A DNA stretch of 64,000 nucleotides. Origin: Armillaria gallica (lineage: Eukaryota > Basidiomycota > Agaricomycetes > Agaricales > Physalacriaceae). Made by a program: the position numbers and the translations under genes. Shown here one piece after another: positions 46,731 through 57,915 of the stretch; the stretch's first letter is position 1; each line of letters starts with the position of its first letter. Under the pieces are notes generated by a model, which was given only the letters and a program-made list of their open reading frames with translations, made no database searches and was not told the DNA's origin. The stretch spans positions 186,001-250,000 of the forward strand of contig JBANDB010000008.1 in the NCBI GenBank assembly GCA_037576215.1, given 5' to 3'.

Positions 46731-48744
46731 CTTGACGCACTACAGCTCTGCACTATCTCTCGTTTCGTTTGTGACTCTGCATTAATTTATTAGGTCCGTA
46801 ATCGTCGATATCGCCGGAACCATCATTGTAACGTACCATACCAAATACCAAGATGTCTGTCCTCAAATTATACCTTATACCTCACGGAGGTACTCCCAGT
46901 TCCAAGTGTAGACTAACTTCAAGAAGATAACCTTACCGCCAATGCCATCTCGGATTAGCGGTAGAATTTCCCATCTACTGGACGGTTCGACTCCGCCGGA
47001 TAGTAATTCTTGCTTGCAACGTCAAGGGTCAGAGAGACGGTAACCAGTCTAGTTCGATTCCCCGTCGTGGCCATTACTTACATGCAATTAGTAAGCGTTA
47101 ATAAATGCTTTCGTAGTGCTGGTTTCCACCTCGCACTCATCCGTAGGGCGTTCCGTTTTCGTTATCTCAGGGCCAATGTAACGTCCTTCCAAAATATCTA
47201 AGAATCTTGATTCTTGAACCGGTCTGTTCGTGTCTTAATTTCCCAATGTGCATGCGAGGCTTCCATCCGGCCCATCTAAATGTAGGTGTTCCCTGCCAAC
47301 TCACTTATAGATACTGGCGGAACGGACAAGCTTGCACACGCTGTGTATAAAAATAGGCCGTGTCATTATCCCGTGATCGCGGCGCTTTGTTCAAGGACAT
47401 CAAGTCGGCTGATCGTCATTCAAGCGGCTACCCAGCCCATGGGCATTGTATTGTCGACTAGAATGAGTAGAGTTATATGGATTATTTCACGCACAAAGCA
47501 CGTCTCTCTTTATTTTCCTTCATGTTTTAGGACTTAAGGTGTGCACGGATGCATTGCTGACGGATTGAGTAGTTCGATTTACGCTGCTGCATTTACTACA
47601 CCATTTTCTTACTTTTTCCAGTCCTACAGGGGAAATCATGGGATAATTGGCGCGAGTTGTACTCTGCTACTCTGCTGTCCACTATGATGGCAGTTGAACA
47701 ATGGCTCGGTCACACCTTCATCTCTCTCAATCCCACAAGGTTCGTGATCTCCGCTCCCTCATTTGGTCGATGGCCACAACCGAGCCTAACGTCGCCCATG
47801 TTAGCAGTCCCAGTAGACGTGGCCCCTACATCGACGTCGAAGCAGGCCGTCATGATCGCGTTGAGAGCCTTTGAAGCTTTCTTAGGGTCTATATCAACGC
47901 TAAAATCTCTCGCTGGACCAGCTCCATTGCTTCCAATACCCTGATGAACTCTGAACTGTCATCCTGAATAATTCAAGTCGGCGGCATACACTCTCCTTTT
48001 GCTCGCCTTCGACAAACGTGCTCATTGACGATCTCTACTCCTTCAAAGTATTGTCGAGATGTCGAATAAGCATATGTCGCTTGTGTATGAAGGGGGCTCG
48101 CATAACGCTACCGGTACCCGTCGACATTTTCGACTTTGGATCTAACGTATTTTGGAAGGCCGGGCCCGTGATCGTGGATGGTGGAAGTTAACCCTGAACG
48201 GGAGGTACGGTCCGGAAACTGACAGTTCCGCAATTCCCGGACTCTTTTTTACTCCGGAACTCGGTACGTCAATTCATGCCATGTTGTCCCGTCCTTCCTC
48301 ACAACTCCCCTGAGCCAGTACTATCGGGCCAAATACGAGAAGAACAAAAGGTGTAGGTGACGGTGAAGAGGCCTTAAATATTTTACAGTACGGTATCTAT
48401 ATTCCGTTTACCACATCTACTCAATGCCTTGTAGTTTCTTATGAATACACCGCTAACAAAGCACCGCCTCTGGGGACGCCAGCCACTCCACATTTTGACT
48501 ATCTCTCCATTGCCAAAAATCATCATTGTTTCTCCTTTTTCCTTTCGGTCATCTTTATCTCGTTGGGGTCATCTTTGCCTTCTTGCACACTCGCCTTTGT
48601 ATTCCTTCGGCCTTATAAGCAAAGTGACAACCCGTATCCCAAACACTCCCAAAGCCCTTCCTGTATGTAACTATCTGCCGCAGTCGCCCATTTACTGACT
48701 ACTTTTCAAAGCATAGTATTGGCACAATATCTGTAACACCTTAA
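46731..48744. other. Intergenic, no supported gene
   Basis: Frames at 47010-47201, 47286-47537 and 47657-47944 begin at non-ATG codons or lack motifs and splice context. A - strand frame opposite 47700-47940 reads plausibly but has no start or known domain. An inverted-repeat-rich patch with TCCGGA words lies at 48200-48265. Confidence 0.35.
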
Positions 48745-50544
48745 ATGCTATACTTGCAATCTGAGATGGGGTCTACACGCGTTTTCCTAGACAATCTCCT
48801 GGCGAAATATGACTGGACATCTAACTTCAGCCATTCCCCCGAATTCGCCAGACTTATGACTACTAGCGAGGTACCCACACAATTTCAGGCTAGTCAATTG
48901 GACGCCTCAATCCAAGGCCTAGATCCTCCAATCAGCGAAATTCAGGCCGAGATCGACCGGCTCCGTCGTGCGGTGGCATCCTTACAGTCACAGATGCTGC
49001 GGCTGTTAGAGATCAAGCACGACTAAGAAGGCGCCTTATCCTTGGTGCGCCGTTTGCCAGCAGAAGTAATTGCGGAGATATTGGACTGGACTCGAGAGCA
49101 GCGAACGTCCAAAAGTTATCACATCTCAGGATTCGATGTCCTCGATCTTTCAGACGGACCGTGGTATCTCGGCGAAGTCTGCAGTGCCTGGCGAAGCACG
49201 GTCGAGAAGCACTGTCCCCATCTATGGTCACGACTCACGATAAATGTTCCGCCGAAGCTGGAAGACATCGGCGTTGGCGTAACTATTCCCATTTTCAAAA
49301 GAAACATGGTCGCACTTCTTGAACGCGCACTTGAGTGAAGTGGTCGATCTCGTCTTGATTTTTCATTCAGGCATATCAGGCCCATCAGGACAATGGCGAA
49401 ATTTTCTGAAGCTGAAACAGAAGTGATCAGCCAGTGTTTCGATCTTTTATTGACTCATTCGATGCGCTGGGGATCAGTTGAGCTAACCATACCCTGGCCG
49501 CTGCTCTCCCGTATCTCTGATATCCATAAAAGAGTTAACAAGCTGGAGGTTGCGTATCTGAAATGTCAAGGACCGGCTAAACTGGATGTCATTAATGCGT
49601 TCGAAATTGCGCCCAAACTGAAAACTCTCCATTTGATAGACATGCATCCAGAGGCCGTCGTCTTGTTTCCTCTTGACACAGTCGCGACCTTTTTGGATAC
49701 GAGAGCACTTTCCAACACCGACAGCCCGGATACATATTTGGATATCCTCGCATCAGGTTCCAACCTTCGCTCGTTCTCTTATCGTCACCACAGTCCACTT
49801 CCCGAATCCGTCGATTCGCAATTGCCCATCGTCAGAAACACGTCCATTCAATCGCTCTCAGCATCACTAGGCAACTTCCTCTCCAGTCTCGATTTACCGG
49901 CGTTGACATCCATGACGGTTACATAAGGCTGCGATATCGCTGAGTACTACGATGTTATACCATTTCCCAATGATGCACTCCTAGGACTTCATGCTTTGAT
50001 CAACCATTCCGGCTGCTCCTTGACGATCCTTCATCTTATTGACGTACCAATTATAGACAACCGGCTTCTTTCTATCCTTCAGCTGACCCCCCAACTCCAC
50101 ACATTTACGGTTGAATACCAGTTTTATACGAGCCCTGCGTCCATACGTGACGATGAGGCTCTAAAACACCTTTTTCGTCAAATGGCAGAAACTAAAGTTG
50201 TCGGCAAAATTCATAATCACGTCCTGGTTCCTTCACTGACGAAGCTGGCTATAATCGCTTATGAAATCGATTGTGTTTCGGTCGGCTTTCTTCGTGACGA
50301 TTTTGTGGACATGATTAGCTCACGTTGTATGTTTGGCCGCTCATCCGCATTTGAATGTCTCCATATTAGGATTCATAGACGGGGGTGGCATTTGCCTTTC
50401 ATCCAAAGTGGTGGTATAGAGGCACTTGAGGTCTTAGAGGATGATAGCCTTCGTGTAACGGTGGTATTGGATGATGTAAAGAGCAAAATCTGCGACGATG
50501 AAGGGGATTACAGTGATTCGGACAGTGATTACATTGATTCGTGA
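48745..50544 (+). pseudogene. F-box / leucine-rich-type protein with three in-frame stops
   Basis: One single reading frame of 600 codons, broken only by stops at 49024 (TAA), 49336 (TGA) and 49924 (TAA); there are no frameshifts. It starts with the coiled-coil N-terminus usual in mushroom F-box proteins (IQAEIDRLRRAVASLQSQML). The F-box RRLPAEVIAEIL and VCSAWRSTVEKHCPHLWSRL follow at about residues 100-160, then a leucine-rich-like C-terminal half and an acidic tail (DYSDSDSDYIDS). Family members normally recruit substrates to SCF ubiquitin ligases. The TGA sits where relatives often have Trp. A 54-nt GTGAAG...CATCAG intron could remove it, but the other two stops have no convincing intron around them. 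Most likely a recently inactivated gene. Confidence 0.82.
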
Positions 50545-51449
50545 TACCAGATATTGTATATCTTACATATGCGTCTATTTCCAATTATTGCTTTCCATCA
50601 CACATCTAACACGTATCTTCCATATTCCCCAGATGGATTCCGTGAATACAGTACAACCAGAAAATGAGGGGTCCCTTGGAGAATCTGCAACACGGATAAG
50701 GTGAGGTCTCACGTCTGGGGATTTCCAATGTCTTGGATAATACAACTCTTGAAGTCAATGCTAACACGCCTCCATGCTTGGACGTGTCTATTCGAAGCCG
50801 TAGCGTGGAGTTCATCGAACGAAAAGATTCATGAAAAAAAAGACAGACGAAGAAATATCTTCACTGTCCCCCTTTATATGGACCGTCTTCTAACTTCCTG
50901 CAAATGAACCCAAAGCCCTGAAATTGTACAATAGGATACATATATTTTACGATACATATGTCGCATTTCAGGAGTACTTAACAGAGGAGAAGGCGGATAC
51001 CATAGCGAGGAGGGCGGGACTTAAATGCAGAAGAATCAACAAGATCGTTACGTATGTACACTTCATTCATTTCCAGAACCTATCGTCACTGAGGCTTTCA
51101 TTCCTTCAGCCTTGCTGCTTCGCACAACTGGGTACTTTCCCAAATACACTACCGTATATTGATTCGCATTAGCGGTGGTACAGGGTGGCGAGTCTACTCT
51201 CTTCATCTGTTGCTGCCTCGGTTGGTAATTGCAATCATATCTAAAGGCCTCATTGAGCACTTCTACCTTCTGTGAGCGTTCTGTTGAGTGGACAAGGGTT
51301 GGGACAGGTGTAGGATATCTGTTTACCGCAGCGATTAGTTGTGGCTCGTATCACTGAGGTCGCAATCAAGATATTCCCTAACATAGCGACAAAATAGATT
51401 CTCCAGGATTTATTCACGACAGTGATATGAAACTGCAAAGCCGATTAAT
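50545..51449. other. Spacer between F-box pseudogene and HET copy 5
   Basis: No gene is supported. The right-hand part (51330-51449) is the 3' flank of HET copy 5 and aligns with 32530-32641 next to copy 3. Confidence 0.4.
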
Positions 51450-53210
51450 TCAACAAAGAAAAATTTTAACTCGTTGTTCAAGTGCAAGCTCCATAAGCTT
51501 CACTTGTTCATCGTCCGCCGAATGGAACACTGATAATTTCTCGAACTTTCCATCCTCTCTCAGCTGCCCGACTACCCATAGATCCGAACGTGAACACCTG
51601 CCGATGCAGCCTATGAGTGTATACAAGCCATCAGGTATTGGATATGCGTGGTCGGCCACAATTTTTAACGTGTGGCGTGCCCCGGTGGCATCGTTTAACA
51701 CAAGTTCTCCCTGTCGAGGCTTGAGTTCGTTCAGTACCTCACTCAAACCCCGCACAGTTCCCGACTTGATACAGTAGCCCTCATAATAGTCCGCATCAGG
51801 ATCCTCCATCCGATAAACCTTGTCTGGGTACCAAGCGAAACGACGCGCAATAAGTTTGCTTGTCATTACTTGCTCCCATGATGGTCGCCAATATCTGCTT
51901 CCATTACCAGGCTCAGGGAAGAAGAAGAGCAACTCTGCCCGAAACCAGGGCTCCATGACGTCCATGAGGACTTCCCATGCGTCCGCTTCGGACTGCTCAG
52001 CGTCATATATCGGGATGGAGTCCGTTTGGAGAAGGTATACTAAGCCCGCGACTTTATCCACAGGCTTTGTTGATATCCTATGCTGCATCTCGGATGCAAG
52101 GTCAAGCGTTGTTCCGCATCGTTGTATCTCCTGCAACGACGTTAATTTTTCATCGAATATCCTTCGAACCTCCTTTTCCATAACATCTTGGACCATCTCC
52201 CCACCAATAATTAGGTGATATGTGACCTCCTGCAGCGTCCATGCACGTCGGAACCAACACCGGTTACTCTCAAAGTCGTGTAGTGTCAAATCCAGTGGCC
52301 GACCCAGTCCATTGAAATAGCACACCACATTCGGAGCCAACGCATACAGGCGTCCAATCGTGGGCACGTCCAGCTTCCATTCCTCTGCGCGCAGAGCCTC
52401 GGCCTGCCCACCTTCCTGCCGCAAACACAAAACGTCCAGCCATGCGTACTCTACCGTGTGTAGCGTATAGCTTGACCGAGCGTTCAACATTTCGATGCGG
52501 ATGAGATCAAGATTGGTATCCTTCGGGATGGGCACGGGCCATTCGTATCCATTAATAGGGGTAATCACATTCATACGGTCCTCGTCGTCCACCCAAGCAT
52601 GTGAAATCCCCCACAGGTACTTGCGTGCAACCCAGTATGGCACCACCCGATTGGCATACAGATCCCACACGCGCCGCGGGGGCACATCCCGATTGGTGAT
52701 CTTGCCATCAACGATTGCATTCTGTCGCATCTCCCTGTCCTTCTCTTCCCGGGTGCTCAATTCGTGTTCGATTGTAGGGATATTAGACCAATAAGGGCGC
52801 AAATACGCATAGGCAGTTCCAAAGTCGTCATTTTGGGCGATATAGGAATCAAGAATCGAGATTACGGAGTACAAAGGGTACGATGTGCCGAGCGTGGTGT
52901 TGAGCTTCTCTAAGATTCCATCGACACCGAGATTGGCACAGAGAGTATCCGCTAGAGCTGACGGTATGACCATTCTAGCACCAGTGTAAGACCGTTGCTT
53001 TAACACTGGAATGGTCGATTCTTCTCTGTTTGCCTCAGTGAGCGAAGACAGCGTGATCTTAGGGGTACTCTCATACTGTAATACATTATTCCTTGAATCC
53101 ATGTAGCTGTTATATGCTTACCTCTTCGTCTGTGCTGTATCCAGAGCCGCCATTACCTTCGTCATCAGGATCCTCCGACGCTTCCTCCGAAAGATTATGA
53201 GATTCTCCCT
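51450..53210 (-). CDS. HET-domain protein, array copy 5
   Basis: The main exon 51450-53075 (541 residues plus TGA) joins in phase 0 to an acidic upstream exon 53122-53210 (reads NLSEEASEDPDDEGNGG) over a 46-nt intron with GTAAGC donor and TTACAG acceptor. HET motifs: GISHAWVDDEDR, YAWLDVLCLRQ, DVPTIGRLY, VVCYFNGLGRPL, CWFRRAWTLQEVT; a 12-residue insert with SYTLHTV precedes YAWL. It continues with RISTKPVDKVAGLVYLL and ADHAYPIPDG and ends KIFLC. The frame is uninterrupted. The acidic exon, and a possible exon before it (53285-53345, reads ACYNIRFAGTGTAMVI), show that the protein extends N-terminally beyond the main exon. By family, an intracellular cell-death effector in non-self recognition. 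Confidence 0.93.
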
Positions 53211-53349
53211 CTAATTTTCGCAGAATAAGGATATATTGCACTAAACCAAGATAACCACACACCTATGACCATAGCGGTACCAGTTCCAGCGAATCGAATG
53301 TTGTAGCAAGCCGTTTCAGTCGTGGTATACTGTAAGGAGCAAAGATTAT

Positions 53350-54035
53350 TGACTAGCGCTCAGAACCCTGAGATTTGTCACCACGGACTAAACGGCCGGA
53401 AGATAGGGCTGGAAGAGCATGTCAATTTACATAGAGAACCCGGGGAATGCACAATTTATAAGAACAACGGCGGGTATGATGCCGATGCTTGCTCGTTTTT
53501 CCACTTAAAAGACGAACCTTAGGCAATCCATTGAATGGATAACTGCGGACTGTAAAGCGTACAACAACAAATGAGCGCCAGGCCACGATCAAGCACCACA
53601 TGTTTTGATCAATTCATCGGGAAGAATCTCCGCTAACACCTTCACCGTAGACGATTACTAAGGTAACCCGAAAGACTTGCATTGATACACTTACAGATTT
53701 TCTCTACCATGGTACCTGGCTGCGGAATCTCCTTTTTGAAAGCGGAGAAGGAGGTTTCCCTCTGACATCGTAGCAGCCCTCAGCTTATGAACGTGTGCCT
53801 ATTTTCATCTGCGCATAGAGGTCTTCCTGTTCGTACAAGCGCCTTAACCCGCTTTATGACATCTATTTAATGCACGATTACCACCAGGACGCAAGACGTA
53901 CCTTTTTTCCCTCGCAACAATCGAAAACACCACCATTTCTTGACCATTTCCGTCGCCCAATCACCAAAACGGGCAGTAATGGTCATAGCAGCAGTCTTTC
54001 ACCCGTCCTTGTCCCACTCTAGCTTATCTCTCTCA
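53350..54035 (-). other. Spacer between HET copy 5 and gene B copy 5, with a decayed exon
   Basis: The stretch 53640-53880 aligns on the - strand with the open exon at 16250-16450 (PYIDGWYETQACPREALCVG), but here it is frameshifted and carries stops. The GTAAGTGTATCAATGCAAGTCTTT splice region is nearly identical in both. What this exon belongs to is unknown. Confidence 0.4.
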
Positions 54036-56040
54036 TTTGCTGTGAATAGCCAACACAGCTTCACTGGTCACCATGACCGAACTGGGCTTAGAACAGCTCC
54101 GATCTCTGCGGAAGGATCGATTGGCGCTGAATAGAATTTGTACTCGGTTCCAGTCCTTGGCGACAATGCTGTAACAGCGCTCCAAAACTACAGAAAGATA
54201 GGTATAGCGAGGCGATATTAGAAGCTCAATGTTGACGCTGGTCGAGGTTGATGGGAACTCAGGCCCAGGGAGGTGGAGGGGAAAGACTCGGAGTCGATCT
54301 CAAGCGAATCAATCGTACGTGAATGCTGTGACCACCCCTGCTAGCAAACCCAGGACGAGGGAAGTCAGAATGAAAGTTGAACCGCCCGTTTGCCTTATCG
54401 GAGAAACAGAGGAGTTATGAAACGCATAGTATGTTTCATGAACGATGCAATGGAACGTCCAACCCACGGACGATCGAAGGAGCTGGTGGTGGTCAGAGAT
54501 GGATGGTGAGCGGATACGAACGAACACGATATCCGTTTTGGTCAGGCGAGCAGGAAAATATAAAAGTATAATACTGAAGTATTCTTTCTAAATGGAAGAC
54601 AGCGGGATATCTAATCATAACTGGAGGTTGAGCAGACTTTTGAGCACTAAATATGTCTACATCAGTCAGCTTGTTATGGTTGAATAGACAGACGACTAAC
54701 CAAGGAACGTTTCGCCACTCATTTACCCTGAACATCCGCCTATTGGGTTCATTTCCGTGGAGTATTCCAAGCGCTGGCAGACGGCCTTCCAGTTCTGACG
54801 TTCATATTGCAACGGGGATTTGTTACAGCGAGCAGTGACGTACAGGAAGAATTGCGGCCAACACCGGTAGATCTGCGGTGTCCGTGCAAACGAGGGTCCG
54901 TAACCTACTAGAGACGTTAGCGACTAGACAACAGGGAGAGAGAGAGAACAAACATCCTGCCTTGCCGCCACGCCCGTATTTATTCCGACGCCAATAAAAA
55001 AGTCAAACTTGAGCACGGAATACCGAAACGCCGTATTTACGTAATGCTAGAAGCCGAGTTTCTCTCGGATCTGATAAAATTGAAAATTAATTAACCGATG
55101 ATGGCACTGAACACGGAATACATACCTCAGACTAATGACAGTGGGAAAAGGGAGGCGGAAGCTGAAGTGTAAAAGTGCGCAGCTCTGCGCCAGCTATTTG
55201 ATCATACTGGGTGACTTCCAAACATGAGAAAATGGGCTGAGTGGCCAGTCGAAGGATAATCGTGTTGGCGTGCGTGAAGGCTAATATTAGGATAACCCTA
55301 CACGGCTGAAATTAGCTCCGCCTGGGTGCGAGAAGTATTCAACGGAACGTACTAGCTGCCTAGCGACTGTGATTCACAATCCTGTCGATGAGTTAAAAAA
55401 TACCAAGAGGAAGGTAAGTGGTACGCACGATGCGCCTGGTAACTTGACCACGAAACGATCCTTCGACATCGTAGGTCGGCTTAGCCCTTGCCAGAAGATC
55501 TTCGGCGAAAAAAGAATCAAATTCGCGCTGTCCCGGAGACCTAGATTTGAATCGCCATGGATTTGTACTTCGTGGTACCTAAAGATGGAGGTGAGAAAGG
55601 TAACGAAATGCATGAATAAGCGCCTTAACGGCTCGTACTTACGATGACCAGATAACCGATTCGTGAGTCGTGACTCCTTGTAAGTTCTCGCGACCATCTC
55701 CTTAGCACCTCCATGCAGGTTTGCCACTTCCTTAAGCTGTAAGGATGAACCAGAACACTCAAAGAGATTGCGCACGAGCACATCCACGAGGATTTCAGCG
55801 CGACCGAAGGCTACCCAATTGGGAAGAGGATAATCAGTTCGTGAGATGAAGATAGATGTCGTCCAAGGGGACGTCTCCATAGCTGCCGTGTCGAAGCCGG
55901 TCCGAAAACAAAGTGTGTTGATTATGGAAACTGCAGCCAGCGTTCAAGAGGTCCGCCAAGGCTTCATCCTATCTGAGCACAAAGTGATGGATGTACGAGC
56001 AAAAAAAGGCATAAATAGTTGCAACGACGGATTGCGAGGC
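54036..56040 (-). pseudogene. Array gene B, copy 5 (membrane-protein-like)
   Basis: The most informative B copy. 5' exon near 55830-55960: DEALADLLNAGCSFHNQHTL, LFSDRLRHGSYGDVPLDDIY. Next, near 55640-55830: WVAFGRAEILVDVLVRNLFE and LKEVANLHGGAKEMVARTYK, ending at a GTAAGT donor. A further exon lies near 55440-55580. The exon near 54990-55070 has an internal TAG where copy 2 is open. Near 54309-54370 a single hydrophobic helix FILTSLVLGLLAGVVTAF follows a short NSS-containing stretch, and a cytosolic-type tail (SVNIELLISPRYTYLSVV, KDWNRVQILFSANRSFRRD) ends at TGA near 54036. So B resembles a single-pass membrane protein. No known domain is recognised. At least one nonsense codon argues for a pseudogene. 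Confidence 0.5.
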
Positions 56041-56069
56041 GCATGGTGAATGGTTGATGGTGGGAGGCA

Positions 56070-56385
56070 AGCGAGAGGTTGAAAATGGCGGTAGGTACGG
56101 GAATCAACAGATCACAACAAATCAAGTCGGGAGGCGGGCCGAGTGGCCGGCAGCCGCTTCTTCCTCCGACGACTTCCAACCTCGTCGCCAACGTCACCTT
56201 CGCTGCTCTTCCTACGTTCTCTGGTGCCTCATCTTCAGAAGTATCTCTTGTCTTTTGGACCGAGCTAGCGAGGACACTGACTGCAAGATCGAGCAATCCC
56301 GAGGGAACCATTGGAGCGGAACGAAAGTACGAAGTTGATAACACCATGCGCGGCGTCACGTCTTTGATCTTCGGATATTAGATTC
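56070..56385 (+). pseudogene. Array gene A, copy 5 (5' fragment)
   Basis: Starts GAAAATGGCGGTAGGTACGGGAATCAACAG, matching 29161 onward (GAAAATGGCGGGAGCTACGG), and continues with CTTCGCTGCTCTTCCT as in copy 3. Similarity fades near 56385. No 3' exons are found, so this is the right edge of the HET-B-A array. Confidence 0.45.
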
Positions 56386-57640
56386 CAGAGTGCGTATACT
56401 CACAATGGAATGCTTCGATGGTGCTCAACAATAGTGTTTCCAGTGTCCTCACGCGACAGTCCTCGGAGTTTGAACGTTTGAACCCTACAAAGATAAAGGG
56501 ATAGTCCGAGGTCCGGCATAAAATGTTTCGCAAGCGAGGCTCATGCATCATGGCTCGTTTGCATCTGGACTTGCCGAGGATGGGAGGAAGGATAACCACG
56601 AACGGCATCAAACCCGGATTTAGCCAAGACTTGGCTGCATTCCTCGCCCGGAAAAATCAAACAAAGACATATCTTTTTCCTCCAATCGTCAACGGTGTCT
56701 TTAACACGTCGCCGGTCCCTTTCTGCAAAATACTGCAACGACGCACCTGCCGATTCGACAAGACCAGCGACAGAAAAATTCTCCTCTAACTCACGGTGGT
56801 TCATAATTGTCCCAATCGATGACAGCGACGAGAGGTCTGTTTCGTCCGCTTGGTATTCCAGGAATTCTGTGATGCTGATGGATATTGATTGTGAGCGGTA
56901 TTTCTTTCGTTTTCGACTGCCGCGCTGACCATGAATGGGATCATCGATGTAGGTATCTAGCCGCGTTCAGCACGCCAAGATCTTTTGTTGCTGTAGTGCT
57001 TGACTTCTGGATCGACATGATAGGACAGGCCATGGATGTAAGTTTGGCGGCCTTTATACTTCGAATATAGCTGATGGAATGTCTGCAGTGGATGTCGTTA
57101 GGCTCTGGTCTTCTCCACGGAGGGCTACTGCTGGTTTGTCGCCCAGAATTTGGTACACCTTTCATTGCATCATATCTGTGAAAGCTCATAAAAACAAGGG
57201 ATTTCATTGTTGATAGACGCGCCGGTTTCCAGCTTTCTCAGTACATAGTAAGCGAGAACGTAGCTTCGATGATGGAGGCAATTTTACACCACTTCTTCCT
57301 CTGAAGGAATTCGGGCTTTCACTTCGAACCCTATAAGTTACGACAAGCAGCGACTCGAAAGAGCAAGTCAAACATCCGGCATGGAGTGTGTCCAAAGCGA
57401 GGCTCGTGGCTCATCTGTAGCTAACCTTGCTGAGGATGGGAGCGAGAATAACGACTAAGGGCATCGAATCTGTACCAGGGCCCGCGGTGGAAGATGCCAA
57501 GCCTCTTTTAGTTAGCGGCCCATCGTGGCATGATATCGGCGGTGGATACATCAACCCGCATTGAATTGCAGTGATTGCTACAAGTGTCTCTTCATGTCCT
57601 GCTGATATCTTATATGGAGCAGCTGCCGTAAGGTTCATTT
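56378..57640 (-). other. Duplicated pair of short hydrophobic frames
   Basis: Two diverged - strand segments (about 56510-56660 and 57370-57480) share GATGCC.T..TCGTTAT.CT..CTCCCATCCTC.GCAAG, reading MPFVVILPPILGK and MPLVVILAPILSK, plus a downstream GAGCCTCGCTT. Both look like remnants of a membrane-helix exon. No start, stop or splice chain can be completed, and no product is recognised. Confidence 0.3.
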
Positions 57641-57915
57641 AGCTTAAAGTGGAGTACCTCAGGCCTCCTGCTTATTTTTCGGAACAGCTTACAACCTAAA
57701 GAAGGTAGTCTGTACAGCTAGAATGAAGAGGCGCTTTGTAAACAGGCACGTTAGGTCAGTGAAGGTGTATTTCTGTCACGGTCTCCGCGACAAACTCTGT
57801 AAACTCTCTTCGGCTGGTGCCACAGTATAAAGATGTGGCAACGAATCCTGGTTGTCGAATCTCTTCTGACACCTCGCTGATCCTGTATGACTAAACCTTG
57901 AAGCCGTCGTCTCGC

